From Ctenosaura bakeri (taxonomy: Eukaryota > Chordata > Lepidosauria > Squamata > Iguanidae), in contig CAOLHI010001473.1 in the NCBI GenBank assembly GCA_948474755.1, positions 671,534 to 735,533 on the forward strand: a stretch of DNA of 64,000 nucleotides. Direction: 5' to 3'. Shown here piece after piece: positions 1 through 64,000 of this stretch. Both the position numbers and the translations under genes were made by a program. The notes below the pieces were generated by a model, which worked only from the letters and a program-made list of their open reading frames with translations, made no database searches and was not told the DNA's origin. The number at the start of each line of letters is the position of its first letter. Within the stretch, counting starts at the first letter, position 1.

Positions 1-1464
1 GAGGTCAACACAGCAGCAGAGTAAAATAATCCAGCTAAGATTCTAAAATCAGGTGCCTGAATGATACGCTTAGGCAAGTAAATCTGCTGTTGCTGACACC
101 TAAAATTCAGAAGTGTGGACACTAAGAATGGACAATTAGGAAAGACATTCTGCAGGCAGTTTGCCACCACAAATAAGGTGTGTTCTGTTCTTCAGCTGCT
201 GGTGAAGAACTCAAAGAATGAGTTCTGCAGAGAACTTCAGGACAAAGACAGATTCATATGAGAGCAAACTTCCTTCAAGGTAAACTATAAGGCTGTATAT
301 GACATGGCTTCAGGATAAACCCAGCACTTTGAACTGTACTCAGAAGTGTACAGGAAGCCTACAAAGGTTAGATCTCAAAGCACTCCCAGTCTGCAAAGCT
401 GATTACTTGTGAGGGAGTACTCAGGCAGAATCTGTCTGTCACCTACCAACAGTGCCTCTCCTTTGGACTCACCTTTAGAATCTCCTTTTCTTTACAGTGG
501 CAATTTTTGCTATACCTATTCCTTGTTAAAAGAACAGATCTCAATTTCTCACCACTTCAAGTAACAATTGAAAATAAAAGGTGACTTTTTTTGAATGTTT
601 AAGCAGACATTATAACTGCCCTTCTCCAACAAAAACAGAAATGTGTGACCCACTGGTCCAATGTACCCGTTGTACTACTCAGTATGTTCTTGGCAGGGAT
701 ATCATTAGAAATGATTTATTATTTCCATTACAGTTAATACAAGAAGTTAAATTGTTCTTCACATTTTAATTGTGATATGCTTAGCTGCAACAGTGTACCT
801 TTCCAAAATACAAAGGTTAATTTGGAAATAGCCATTATAGCCAACCTTGCAAATATGTCTGAGGTTAGCGAGGAAGGTAGTTGTCTACACAGTTTCTTTT
901 TACTTCCCATCACTCCACTCCATTGGACTGCAACCCCCCCTTAATCCACAGCCACCATAAAAATAATCCAGACTGTTTAAGGATAGTGGAAATTGCAGCA
1001 AAACTTATTTGCAAGATCCTGGGTTGGGGAAGGCCGATTTACACATACATCAATTCTGGCATTAAGAACCAATGTGGAAAGGGAGATGTGCAGATTGTGC
1101 ACAGTGCCTGGTCATCTAGCATTAATTCTTACTCTCCTGAACTGACCAGGCAGCCAGAACTGTGTTATGGAGTTCTTGGCTTCCCTGCTCCATGCCATCC
1201 TGGCTCCTGTTGGCTCCCTGGAATTCACTGTCCTTTGCATCAAGACTCCTCCCCATTTAGATCCATTTTAGCATATATAGAGCAGTCCCAAGGATGTGTG
1301 TTCCCCAAACAATATACCTCTCACTCTTAAATCATTGATATTAAACATGGTTTAATTAGGAGTGCACTGGTGCTAAGCACTATTCCAACAGAATATGATC
1401 GCCCAAATTAAAGTGGGTTTGAAAAGGCATGGTTATGGGAACACCATAATAATATCAGTAGATG

Positions 1465-1694
1465 TTGCCGTGTGCCTTCAAGTCATTTCTGACATATGGC
1501 AATCCTAAAATCAATCAATCATGGGGTTTTCTTGGCAGTTTTTTTTTCTTGAGGGGCTTTGCCCTTCACTTCATCTGAGAGTGAGGAAATGTCCAAGGTT
1601 ACTTAGTGGGTTTCTATGGTCAAGTGAAGATCTGAATCTGGGTCTTCCAGTGTCCTGGTCCAACACTCAAATCACTACACCACGCTAGCTCTCA
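1465..1694 (-). repeat. tRNA-derived SINE (reptile type)
   Basis: The minus strand runs from a tRNA-like head (at the 1694 end) to a tail complementary to GTGTGCCTTCAAGTCATTTC at the 1465 end. The internal phrases GGTTACTTAGTGGGTTTC and CACTACACCACGCTAGCTCTC (head) are diverged versions of the same family seen at seven other sites here. Old copy. Confidence 0.85.
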
Positions 1695-1734
1695 ATATCA
1701 GTACAGAGTTAAGCTTTAAATACAGGTAGCAACA

Positions 1735-1806
1735 ATAGAGAGAGAGAAAGGGGAATATATGATATATATATGACAGAGAGAGAAAGCGAGAGAGAGACCA
1801 AGAGAG
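1735..1806. repeat. Imperfect AG/AT microsatellite
   Basis: Runs of AGAGAG and ATATAT, interrupted several times. Confidence 0.8.
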
Positions 1807-2293
1807 AATTCTACTTTTAGCTATCACCTTTTCTGCAGAGCACACACTGCTTATCCAAATTAATGAGCCAGAATGTAAGTTACACTCCTCATCTACATTA
1901 GGCTCAGACAGGAGAAGATCTGAAGGCTGAGAATACTAGAGGAGATTGCAGAAGTCCCTCTACTTTCCAGCTAATTGCTGCTGCTTCTCCCACTTCCAAT
2001 CCATAGGAAAAATTAGCCACTACAAAGACAGTTTAATACTGTCTTTAGATAAATAAGAGGGATGCAGGGGACAGCTACTCTACTGTCTCCTCTGCTTTCT
2101 CTTGCCTATTCTCAAAGAAGCCCTCCAGAATTTTCAGCAAAGTTAGGTTTATGTGCAGCTGCTTTCCACCTGATGAAACGACTAGAAACAAAGAAGCACA
2201 CCTTCACACTTCAAATACACCAGAAATTCACACATTCTGCTGTAAGGCTCAAGTTAATATACAGAGACAAGGCCCACATCTGAAGTGCACTCA

Positions 2294-28701
<26,408 letters not shown>

Positions 28702-28753
28702 GGCGGAACACAAGGAAGGCAAGCCCGGCGCTGGAACCCTCCGCTAAGCTTTG

Positions 28754-28765
28754 CGCGCATGCGCG
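28754..28765. promoter_or_regulatory. NRF1-type palindromic site (SEPSECS side)
   Basis: CGCGCATGCGCG fits the consensus YGCGCAYGCGCR exactly. It lies 53 bp upstream of the SEPSECS ATG. Binding is inferred. Confidence 0.75.
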
Positions 28766-28947
28766 GTCACTCGGTCTAGTGAGTTGCTCCGCCCTCGGAC
28801 GGATTTGCCAGAGAGGTACGGTTGGGGTAGCGATAAGAATTAGCTCCCCTAGAGGTTCGGAGGGCGAAAAAGAAACGCACTCCCTCTCCCATTCTTCGGT
28901 AGAATTCTTTTTGTTCGATACATTTAATAGGGAGAAAGTGTCCGCAG

Positions 28948-28986
28948 TGGCGTCACATCGTATGACGTCACATTTTTATTACGTCA
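28948..28986. promoter_or_regulatory. Cluster of three CRE-like sites
   Basis: TGGCGTCA at 28948, the full palindrome TGACGTCA at 28963 and TTACGTCA at 28979, all within 39 bp and about 250 bp upstream of the SEPSECS ATG. CREB/ATF binding is inferred from the motif. Confidence 0.65.
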
Positions 28987-29438
28987 AGCGGGGAGCAGTG
29001 AGCATAGTTCTGAATTTCCTGGAATTCTTCCTCAGGCTAGGAACGCAAAAGACAGCAGTATTATGAAGAACCACAGCAGAAGCAATTGCATGTGAAACCC
29101 ACTCAGAGATAGGAGCTCACTAGTTAAAAATAAACTGAGTTGGAAATTTGATGACAAAAGGAGTCAACATAATTTATTTTTATTTTTATTTATTTATTTT
29201 TAACTGAAGTTACTAACTTTATGTCGACATTTCATCACACACGTTTTACCAGCATTGATTACCTTATTGGTTAATTAAATTGACTACAATTTTTACAATC
29301 TTTACATTACTCAGTTGTTTCTGACCTCAGAACCTACTTTGAAGTACATGCATTTGATGCAAAGTAAAGAAATGTGGTTAGAATATTGGCCTGGAACTTG
29401 AAAAATCCAGGATCACCTCTTCACAAAACCAGGAAACT

Positions 29439-29461
29439 AATAATAATAATAATAATAATAA

Positions 29462-29517
<56 letters not shown>
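29439..29517. repeat. (TAA)n microsatellite
   Basis: Some 25 ATA/TAA units with one interruption, continuous with the 3' tail of the adjacent minus-strand SINE. It is therefore that element's own tail repeat. Confidence 0.95.
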
Positions 29518-29520
<3 letters not shown>

Positions 29521-29524
<4 letters not shown>

Positions 29525-29766
29525 TTTTTATTTATTTGTATCCCGCCTCTCCACATGGATCGAGGCGGCGAACAACATGAAATACATTATACATTACAAA
29601 TAGCTGCTCTCTTAAGCGGTTTACAATGTGTTTTTAGCGAATTGCCCCCAACAAGTTGGGTACTCATTTTACCAACCTGCGGAAGGATGGAAGGCTGAGT
29701 CAACCTGGAGCCCGGCAGGATCGAACTCACAACCTTGTGGCTGCAGTACTGGCATTTAACCACTGC
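29521..29766 (-). repeat. tRNA-headed SINE with a LINE-like tail
   Basis: On the minus strand the head reads CAGTGGTTAAATGCCAGTAC and GTTGTGAGTTCGATCCTG, the latter matching a tRNA B box. The tail has the complement of CTCCACATGGATCGAGGCGG, sharing the GCCTCGATCCA and GGCGGGATA block with the LINE at 27071-27498, then a TTA repeat. Confidence 0.85.
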
Positions 29767-29961
29767 AAATGGAAAAAAGCTAAAGGAATCTTTTTTTTTT
29801 TTTTAGTTAATTCCTTTTTATTTAAACCGTTGAGTCAAAAAACAGCAAAGACAGCTCTGAAGCAGGGTGGTCAAATTTGCCTTCTCTTGAGTTCTGTAGC
29901 AGCTATCACCATGTTATTGTTTACTGACATCAAGTTGACTTCAGCTTATGGCAACACCACA

Positions 29962-30182
29962 TTGTTGTATGCCTTCAAGTCATATCTGACTTGTATGGAC
30001 CCTGTTGCTGCATTTTCTTGACAGATTTTTTTCAAAGGGGGTTTGTCCTTGCCATCCTCTGATACTTAGGGGGTGTGACTCATCCACAGTCACCCAGGAG
30101 GCTTCCATGATCGAGCAGGGATTTGAACCCTGATCTGCCAGTGTCGTAGCCCAACACTCAAACTGGTACACTGCACTGGCTC
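29962..30182 (-). repeat. tRNA-derived SINE
   Basis: Plus-strand phrases TTGTATGCCTTCAAGTCATA, TCACCCAGGAGGCTTCCATG and GATTTGAACCCTGATCTGCC. A short extra tail piece of the same family lies just before it (about 29912-29957). Confidence 0.88.
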
Positions 30183-31254
30183 ACCACATACTAGTTTCTT
30201 ATCTGTCTTGTAGAAACTGAATTTCAGACTTCTTAATCCTCATGATTTTCTGGGATCCAACAGCAAGCTAAAGATGGAAGGAGAGGAGATTAATTATAAG
30301 AGAGTAGAAAGAAGGGAAGCAAAAGAAGGATTTTTGGTCAGGTGCATGAGAAATGGGTTTGTTTTAAAATTCACACAACAGTTTCCTTCTCTTCCAACTC
30401 ATAATGTGGCTGGTACCCATGAAATTATGGATGGCATTTTTGGTTCATGGTAGTGAGGCTTTTAGTCGAAGTGCATGACTTAAAATTAAAGGACAGTTTT
30501 AATTTTTTAATTGCATCAGCTTATTAATTATTAACTAAATGGATTAGTCCAGTTCTACTGACTTTCCTCTCTCTGCTCCTGCAGCCCAACTGCACTTGTG
30601 AATGATCTGTGTGCTTATTTTCAACTTAAGTGGTCACTTTTAGCATTTCATGACACAGGACTACATTTTGTCTCTCTTCCCATGCGCCATCTGTATGTTT
30701 TTGTGCAGATTGTGCAGGATACATCAGATGAAGTGGCCTTTCATCCATGAAAAGTTTATGGCATAATTAGTTTGCTAGTTTTTAAGGTGTTACCTAACTG
30801 TCTTAAATTTGCAGTAGCAGACTTAACATGGTCACTCCCCTAGAAGCCTTAAAATGGCAGTTCAGGATGCTCTTTACAAACCAGCAGTGAAACCCTAAAT
30901 GTGCAAAGATCTTATATACAAGTTTTGAAATTAAGCAATCCATTATTCTGACAAACATCTATGGGCTACAGAGAGTGTTGATATCAATAAACATGACTTT
31001 GTCTGCTTTATGATCTGCTGGTATTTCTTAGCTGCTTGTCTTATGTACAGTCCATTGTAAACTACAATGCCATTGAATTTAATGTAGTTCATTTCAAAGT
31101 GTGGTTTTCAACTCGTCTACTAATGGTATCCATTATGGATTGGTAATTAAAACATGTTTGTGTTCTTAGGTGGCCATTTAAAAATAGCTTGGAACATTGG
31201 GGTTTTGAAAATGGGAGAATTCAAAGCAAAGTATTGTAATAGGAAATTAAGGTT

Positions 31255-31330
31255 CCAATTTTACACTCATTTACCAATTGAGTTCTGCTGAATTCAGTGG
31301 AATTTACTTTTGAGTACACTTGGAGGTTTC
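31255..31330. repeat. Short squamate hairpin repeat fragment
   Basis: GAGTTCTGCTGAATTCAGTG and GAATTTACTTTTGAGTACAC match the diverged family also seen at 5525 and 36645. Confidence 0.45.
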
Positions 31331-31916
31331 TTATTTGTAGGCTCACCATAAGTTGAATCTGATAACACGGTAAATAACAACAACAAATTGCATGGTACCT
31401 TTTAGCATGGAAGATGCTGTAAAGTTAAACAATGAGAGATTCAGAGAAGAACAGGGGTATTCAGATTCCATTTTTGAGCACCACAATATTTTTAAGCATC
31501 CAGTTCCTCAATCCACTGCCAGCATTAAAATGGTAATAGAATGACAATATAGTATATAACTGAAGTGTCTTGCTGTTTCTGTTATCAATAAAGTCTTCCC
31601 ATTTTAACTGACTGACTGATTTTTCCATAGAAAATGGAAATAAAAGTAAGAGTACATGTTGGATGTCTTATACTGAAAATGTCACAAGAGGGCGCCAACT
31701 TCTAACTCAAAAACACAAGAATTTATTGCTGTTATGCTTGCTCTCATACTTCACACATGAAACTCCTGGAAATGATGCTAAGAAAAGAACAAAAGTTAAT
31801 ATATTTAAGCTCATAAATTGAAACTACTTTGAAGACTATGTGAAATCAAACAACTGTCTTATAAAAGAACATATAAGATTAGCTGTCTATTAAGTATAAA
31901 TCAATAACATATGATT

Positions 31917-32072
31917 GTTGTTGTGTGCATTCAGGTTGTTTCTGACTTATGGCAACCCTAAGGTGACCCTATCATTGGCGTTTTAATGGCAAGATTTGTT
32001 CAGAGGGGTTTGCTTTTGTCTCCATTTGAGTCTGAGTGTGACTTGCCCAAGGTCACCCAGTTGATTCCCATT
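31917..32072 (-). repeat. tRNA-derived SINE, head missing
   Basis: Well-preserved tail half: TTGTTGTGTGCATTCAGGTT, ATGGCAACCCTAAGGTGACC and CTTGCCCAAGGTCACCCAGT. The tRNA-like head is absent. Confidence 0.9.
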
Positions 32073-32825
32073 CATTTATATTAAAAGCATTTTAATATAA
32101 TGCCTTTCTCAATACTTGAACAACTTCCAAAAGTAAACACGTGGAGGAATGCTCTTAAGAAAACATCTGGTGAAGTTTCTATTGCATGTGGTTTTATTCC
32201 TTAGCACATGAGCTGTGCGTTACTTCTAGTGGAGGCCTTATGTGTATAAGGTTTTAACTGAACCTCACTGAGTTCAGTGGTTTTCACTCTCCTGTAAGAG
32301 AAGCAGAAACTGAGGAAAATAAAGGTTTAAAAAAAGCATAAAAGACACTGATAGAAAGCCAGTGAAGCAATTGTAAAATTGGCAAGGTGTGTTCCTGCCA
32401 AGCACTCTAGTTGTAACTTGGATGATTTGGTTTGCAAAGGGCCATGTTCAACCCTTGCTCTCTTGAAGTAGAAGGATTAGATAGCAGATTCATATTCAAG
32501 ACTTCTGCCTGAGATTCAAGAGACGTACTATCAAATGAAGCAGTAATAGTAGAAAGGTTACACTCTTTCCTGTGAAAGAAAACGCTGTCAGTTTACAAGA
32601 ATGCCCTACAAGTAATTATGTTTTGCTTGGAGGTCTTCCTGTTGTCAGAGTCTGGGAAACTTCTGCTGCTACAGTAATAACACTTTTATCAGATGCAGAG
32701 TTTCTTCTTTGAAGATGCTGTACATGTAGGGCCCCATGAACTATGTTAAGGTAAGGGAGCTCAACATCATCAGCCAGATTGCTATTACTTTAGCGTACTT
32801 GCAGGTACTTGAAGGAAAAGACCAA

Positions 32826-33005
32826 GGCCCTTTCCGCACGACACTCTTATAGCGCGATTATTCCACTTTCAACCTCCTAGGGAATCCTGGGGTTTGCAGC
32901 TTCGGGAGGGGCCGGCTGGCCCCTCCCGAAGCTGCAAACCCCAGGATTCCCTAGGAGGTTGAAAGTGGAATAATCGCGCTATAAGAGTGTCGTGCGGAAA
33001 GGACC
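32826..33005. mobile_element. Nearly perfect palindromic MITE (180 bp)
   Basis: Two arms of about 87 bp, inverted copies of each other, meet at GGGGCCGGCTGGCCCC. I find one mismatch, at base 3 of the termini (GGCCC versus GGTCC in the complement). The flanks CAA and TAA could be a 3-bp target duplication with one change. It lies 0.8 kb upstream of the PI4K2B start. No coding capacity; must depend on a transposase supplied elsewhere. Confidence 0.93.
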
Positions 33006-33654
33006 TAAAATACTTCCTCTCTTTTATCACTGAAAAGTCCTTATATATGAAGACTCTACAAGCATAATATGTACTTAGAAGTCCCCCTTGCAGTGTTCAT
33101 TGCAGCTTTCTCCCAAGTAAGAGCGCAGGGGATACGTTGCACAGCAGTCTTGTCTTGCAAGCAGAGCTCAAGGGCAATTCCATTTTAGTATTTCTTCATG
33201 CTTGCTTATCTAGTGCACTTGTGAGGCTCAGCTCCCTGGGCATCTTGTTGATCCAGTCTTGCCAGTTCATTTCAGGTGTGTGCATGTTTCAGCTCATCCT
33301 AGAACAGTCTGGGGGTGGGCTTGAGCCCGTCCCCCTTTTCCTTGTATGCATGCTTGCATTTATCAGCAGCAGGAATATTTTCCCAGGTAAATGAATATTT
33401 AAATACTGCCTGGAAAATAAGTTCTCTCGAAGAAAACATTTACGCTCCACGTCGTTTTCCAACTGGCAACTGCATATCTCTTATCCTTCAGCCTTGATTT
33501 GTCATGAAACTGTCCTTGATGCAGAAAAAGAGGAGACACTGACATATTCTCTTCTCTCACACCTGTCAATCCACCGTAAGTAAGCGCGAGCCTCTGGCCC
33601 TTTAAGCACGGATAGACGGTTTAAAGAGACGCTGCCCGCCTCGGTTTCCTCTGG

Positions 33655-33666
33655 CGCGCATGCGCA
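33655..33666. promoter_or_regulatory. NRF1-type palindromic site (PI4K2B side)
   Basis: CGCGCATGCGCA fits YGCGCAYGCGCR. It lies 137 bp upstream of the PI4K2B ATG and is nearly identical to the SEPSECS site. Confidence 0.75.
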
Positions 33667-33692
33667 GTAACCCAATTTGCGCTGGGAGCGTA

Positions 33693-33755
33693 ATGTTGGC
33701 CGGGCGTTGAGTCTTAACCGAGGGGGCGGTTATGGGCGCCCGCGCGGGCGCGTGA
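33693..33755 (+). promoter_or_regulatory. Two short upstream ORFs (PI4K2B leader)
   Basis: ATG at 33693 opens a 5-codon frame ending TGA at 33710. ATG at 33732 opens a 7-codon frame ending TGA at 33755. Both are out of frame with the main start at 33803. They matter only if transcription begins upstream of them, which cannot be read here. Confidence 0.5.
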
Positions 33756-33802
33756 GGGGGGGTGGGGCGCTGGGCCTGGAGCATCCCGGGACCCCCAGCC
33801 CC

Positions 33803-63003
<29,201 letters not shown>

Positions 63004-64000
63004 AAATAAATATCTTCATTTTAGCAAGACCTTTGATTGTGTGATAATTTCATAATAATGTAATTCTGCTGAGTACAGAGTGCTGGACTGCCAAAACCTT
63101 GGAACTTAAGTTTTGTATTTTGAATGTAATAAGTTTACAGTTTGTTTAAAATTGTGAAATTTTACATCAGGGAAATGATGAGCTTGTCCTATACTGTATT
63201 TTTTATAAACAGTTCAATGTTTTCTGTATTTAACATTAAAAGGGAAAAAGAATAAAGTTTACAGATGCCAAAGACTACTTTTGATTAAGTTGTAGGAAAG
63301 AACTGTTCTGTTGCATATAAATGTCAGAAATCATAGTCCAACTTCTTTTGTTTCAGATGAAGCACAGCTTTTTCATTCCTCTGTAAGAAAGTTACTTGAC
63401 ATTTCATCTTAGCAGTTACTGAATTTGCTACATGGATCCTTACTGGTTTATGTACTGAAACATCACAAAATTGTTTCTTGACCAGCTGATTAGGATCTGG
63501 GATCAACAACATTATATAAGTATGTGAAATATAATGGGCAAGTAGATGCATTAATTTAAAGACCACTTTTGCACTATGTGACTTTTAAAAAGTCTGGTTT
63601 ATTCAGTGTAAGGCGGTATACCAGTATGTGCTGCAGATGGAAAAAAAACTAAAAAAATATTTCTCTTTATGATTTGTCTCTCTCCAGACAAACTGGAGTC
63701 ATTGACAAAATTAATTGTAGCTTCTAATTCTTATCTTGTATGGGGAAAGACAGGACAACATACCTGGTTTTTGTATCACAAAAACAGGCCAAAAAAACTA
63801 AGATTGCAGATTCAGTTTGTTTAGCTGTTCCTTCTCCTTGTGAGAGAGGCAAAGCAGGTGCAGTCAAGCATTCTGACTCATTTGGGATAAAGCCAGAATT
63901 CTGATTTTATCATATCACATAAATGGGGCCAGTGCCATTAATCCAGAAGCACTTATTTCATAATTTGCATCCCCTATTTTTATTGAACGCACTTATCTCT
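63004..64000 (+). other. PI4K2B 3' UTR and downstream flank
   Basis: AATAAA occurs right after the stop at 63005-63010 (probably too close to be the main signal) and again at 63251-63256, with ATTAAA at 63235-63240. Beyond about 63300 I see nothing recognisable. Confidence 0.6.
63235..63256 (+). promoter_or_regulatory. Likely PI4K2B polyadenylation signals
   Basis: ATTAAA followed 11 nt later by AATAAA, about 250 nt after the stop codon. Longer 3' UTR isoforms cannot be excluded. Confidence 0.6.

Larger units (their letters stand above)
28702..33802. other. Intergenic region between SEPSECS and PI4K2B start codons
   Basis: 5.1 kb between divergent genes. It holds both 5' UTRs and promoters, a CRE-like cluster, a TAA microsatellite, two kinds of SINE (29521-29766; 29962-30182 and 31917-32072), old hairpin-repeat fragments and a palindromic MITE (32826-33005). 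The stretches 30190-31250 and 32080-32820 hold nothing I recognise. Confidence 0.8.

Noticed and set aside
881..1330. Open frame of about 149 codons on the plus strand
   Set aside because: No recognisable domain, no splice context, lies in a SEPSECS intron on the opposite strand; composition looks like translated intron.
29730..29766. tRNA gene on the minus strand
   Set aside because: Has a B-box-like phrase but no foldable cloverleaf and runs into a SINE body.
28702..33802. A single shared bidirectional promoter for SEPSECS and PI4K2B
   Set aside because: The two GC-rich blocks are separated by about 5 kb of AT-rich, repeat-bearing DNA, so they look like separate promoters.

Overview
This is a vertebrate nuclear segment, most likely from a squamate reptile (lizard or snake). 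It has GT-AG introns, AT-rich intronic DNA, two CpG-rich promoters and a reptile-type repeat load: CR1 and other LINE 3' ends, tRNA-derived and 5S rRNA-derived SINEs, two DIRS-type tyrosine-recombinase retrotransposons, hAT and Tigger-like DNA elements, and many palindromic MITEs. Species cannot be read from the sequence.

Two protein-coding genes stand head to head. On the minus strand, 2300-28701, are coding exons 1-6 of SEPSECS (O-phosphoseryl-tRNA(Sec):selenocysteinyl-tRNA synthase). They cover residues 1-268, and the PLP-lysine exon and C-terminus lie beyond the left edge. On the plus strand, 33803-63003, is a complete ten-coding-exon PI4K2B (type II phosphatidylinositol 4-kinase beta, 497 aa predicted). 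All exons join in frame. The SEPSECS-PI4K2B neighbourhood matches the known vertebrate order. The 5.1 kb between the start codons holds two GC-rich promoter regions, each with a palindromic NRF1-type site, plus a cluster of three CRE-like sites behind SEPSECS and a fresh, nearly perfect 180-bp palindromic MITE.

The rest is introns filled with repeats. SEPSECS intron 5 contains an old, heavily mutated DIRS element (about 6616-9785, minus strand). PI4K2B intron 3 contains a much younger DIRS element (about 47683-53606, plus strand) with inverted terminal repeats, an internal complementary region, and gag, RT-RNase H and tyrosine-recombinase ORFs. A 100-bp MITE with a 3-bp target duplication splits its recombinase ORF. 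PI4K2B intron 1 has a three-level nest (MITE in MITE in SINE) whose target duplications can be read directly. Intron 4 has a solo LTR with 5-bp duplications, intron 5 a 407-bp hAT element with 8-bp duplications, and intron 2 a 540-bp Tigger-like element with TA duplications.

No new host gene system was found. The noteworthy items are the DIRS pair, the insertion chronology readable from target duplications, the shared promoter motif, and a 111-nt SEPSECS intron that is open in frame. All family assignments are by eye; no database search was possible.
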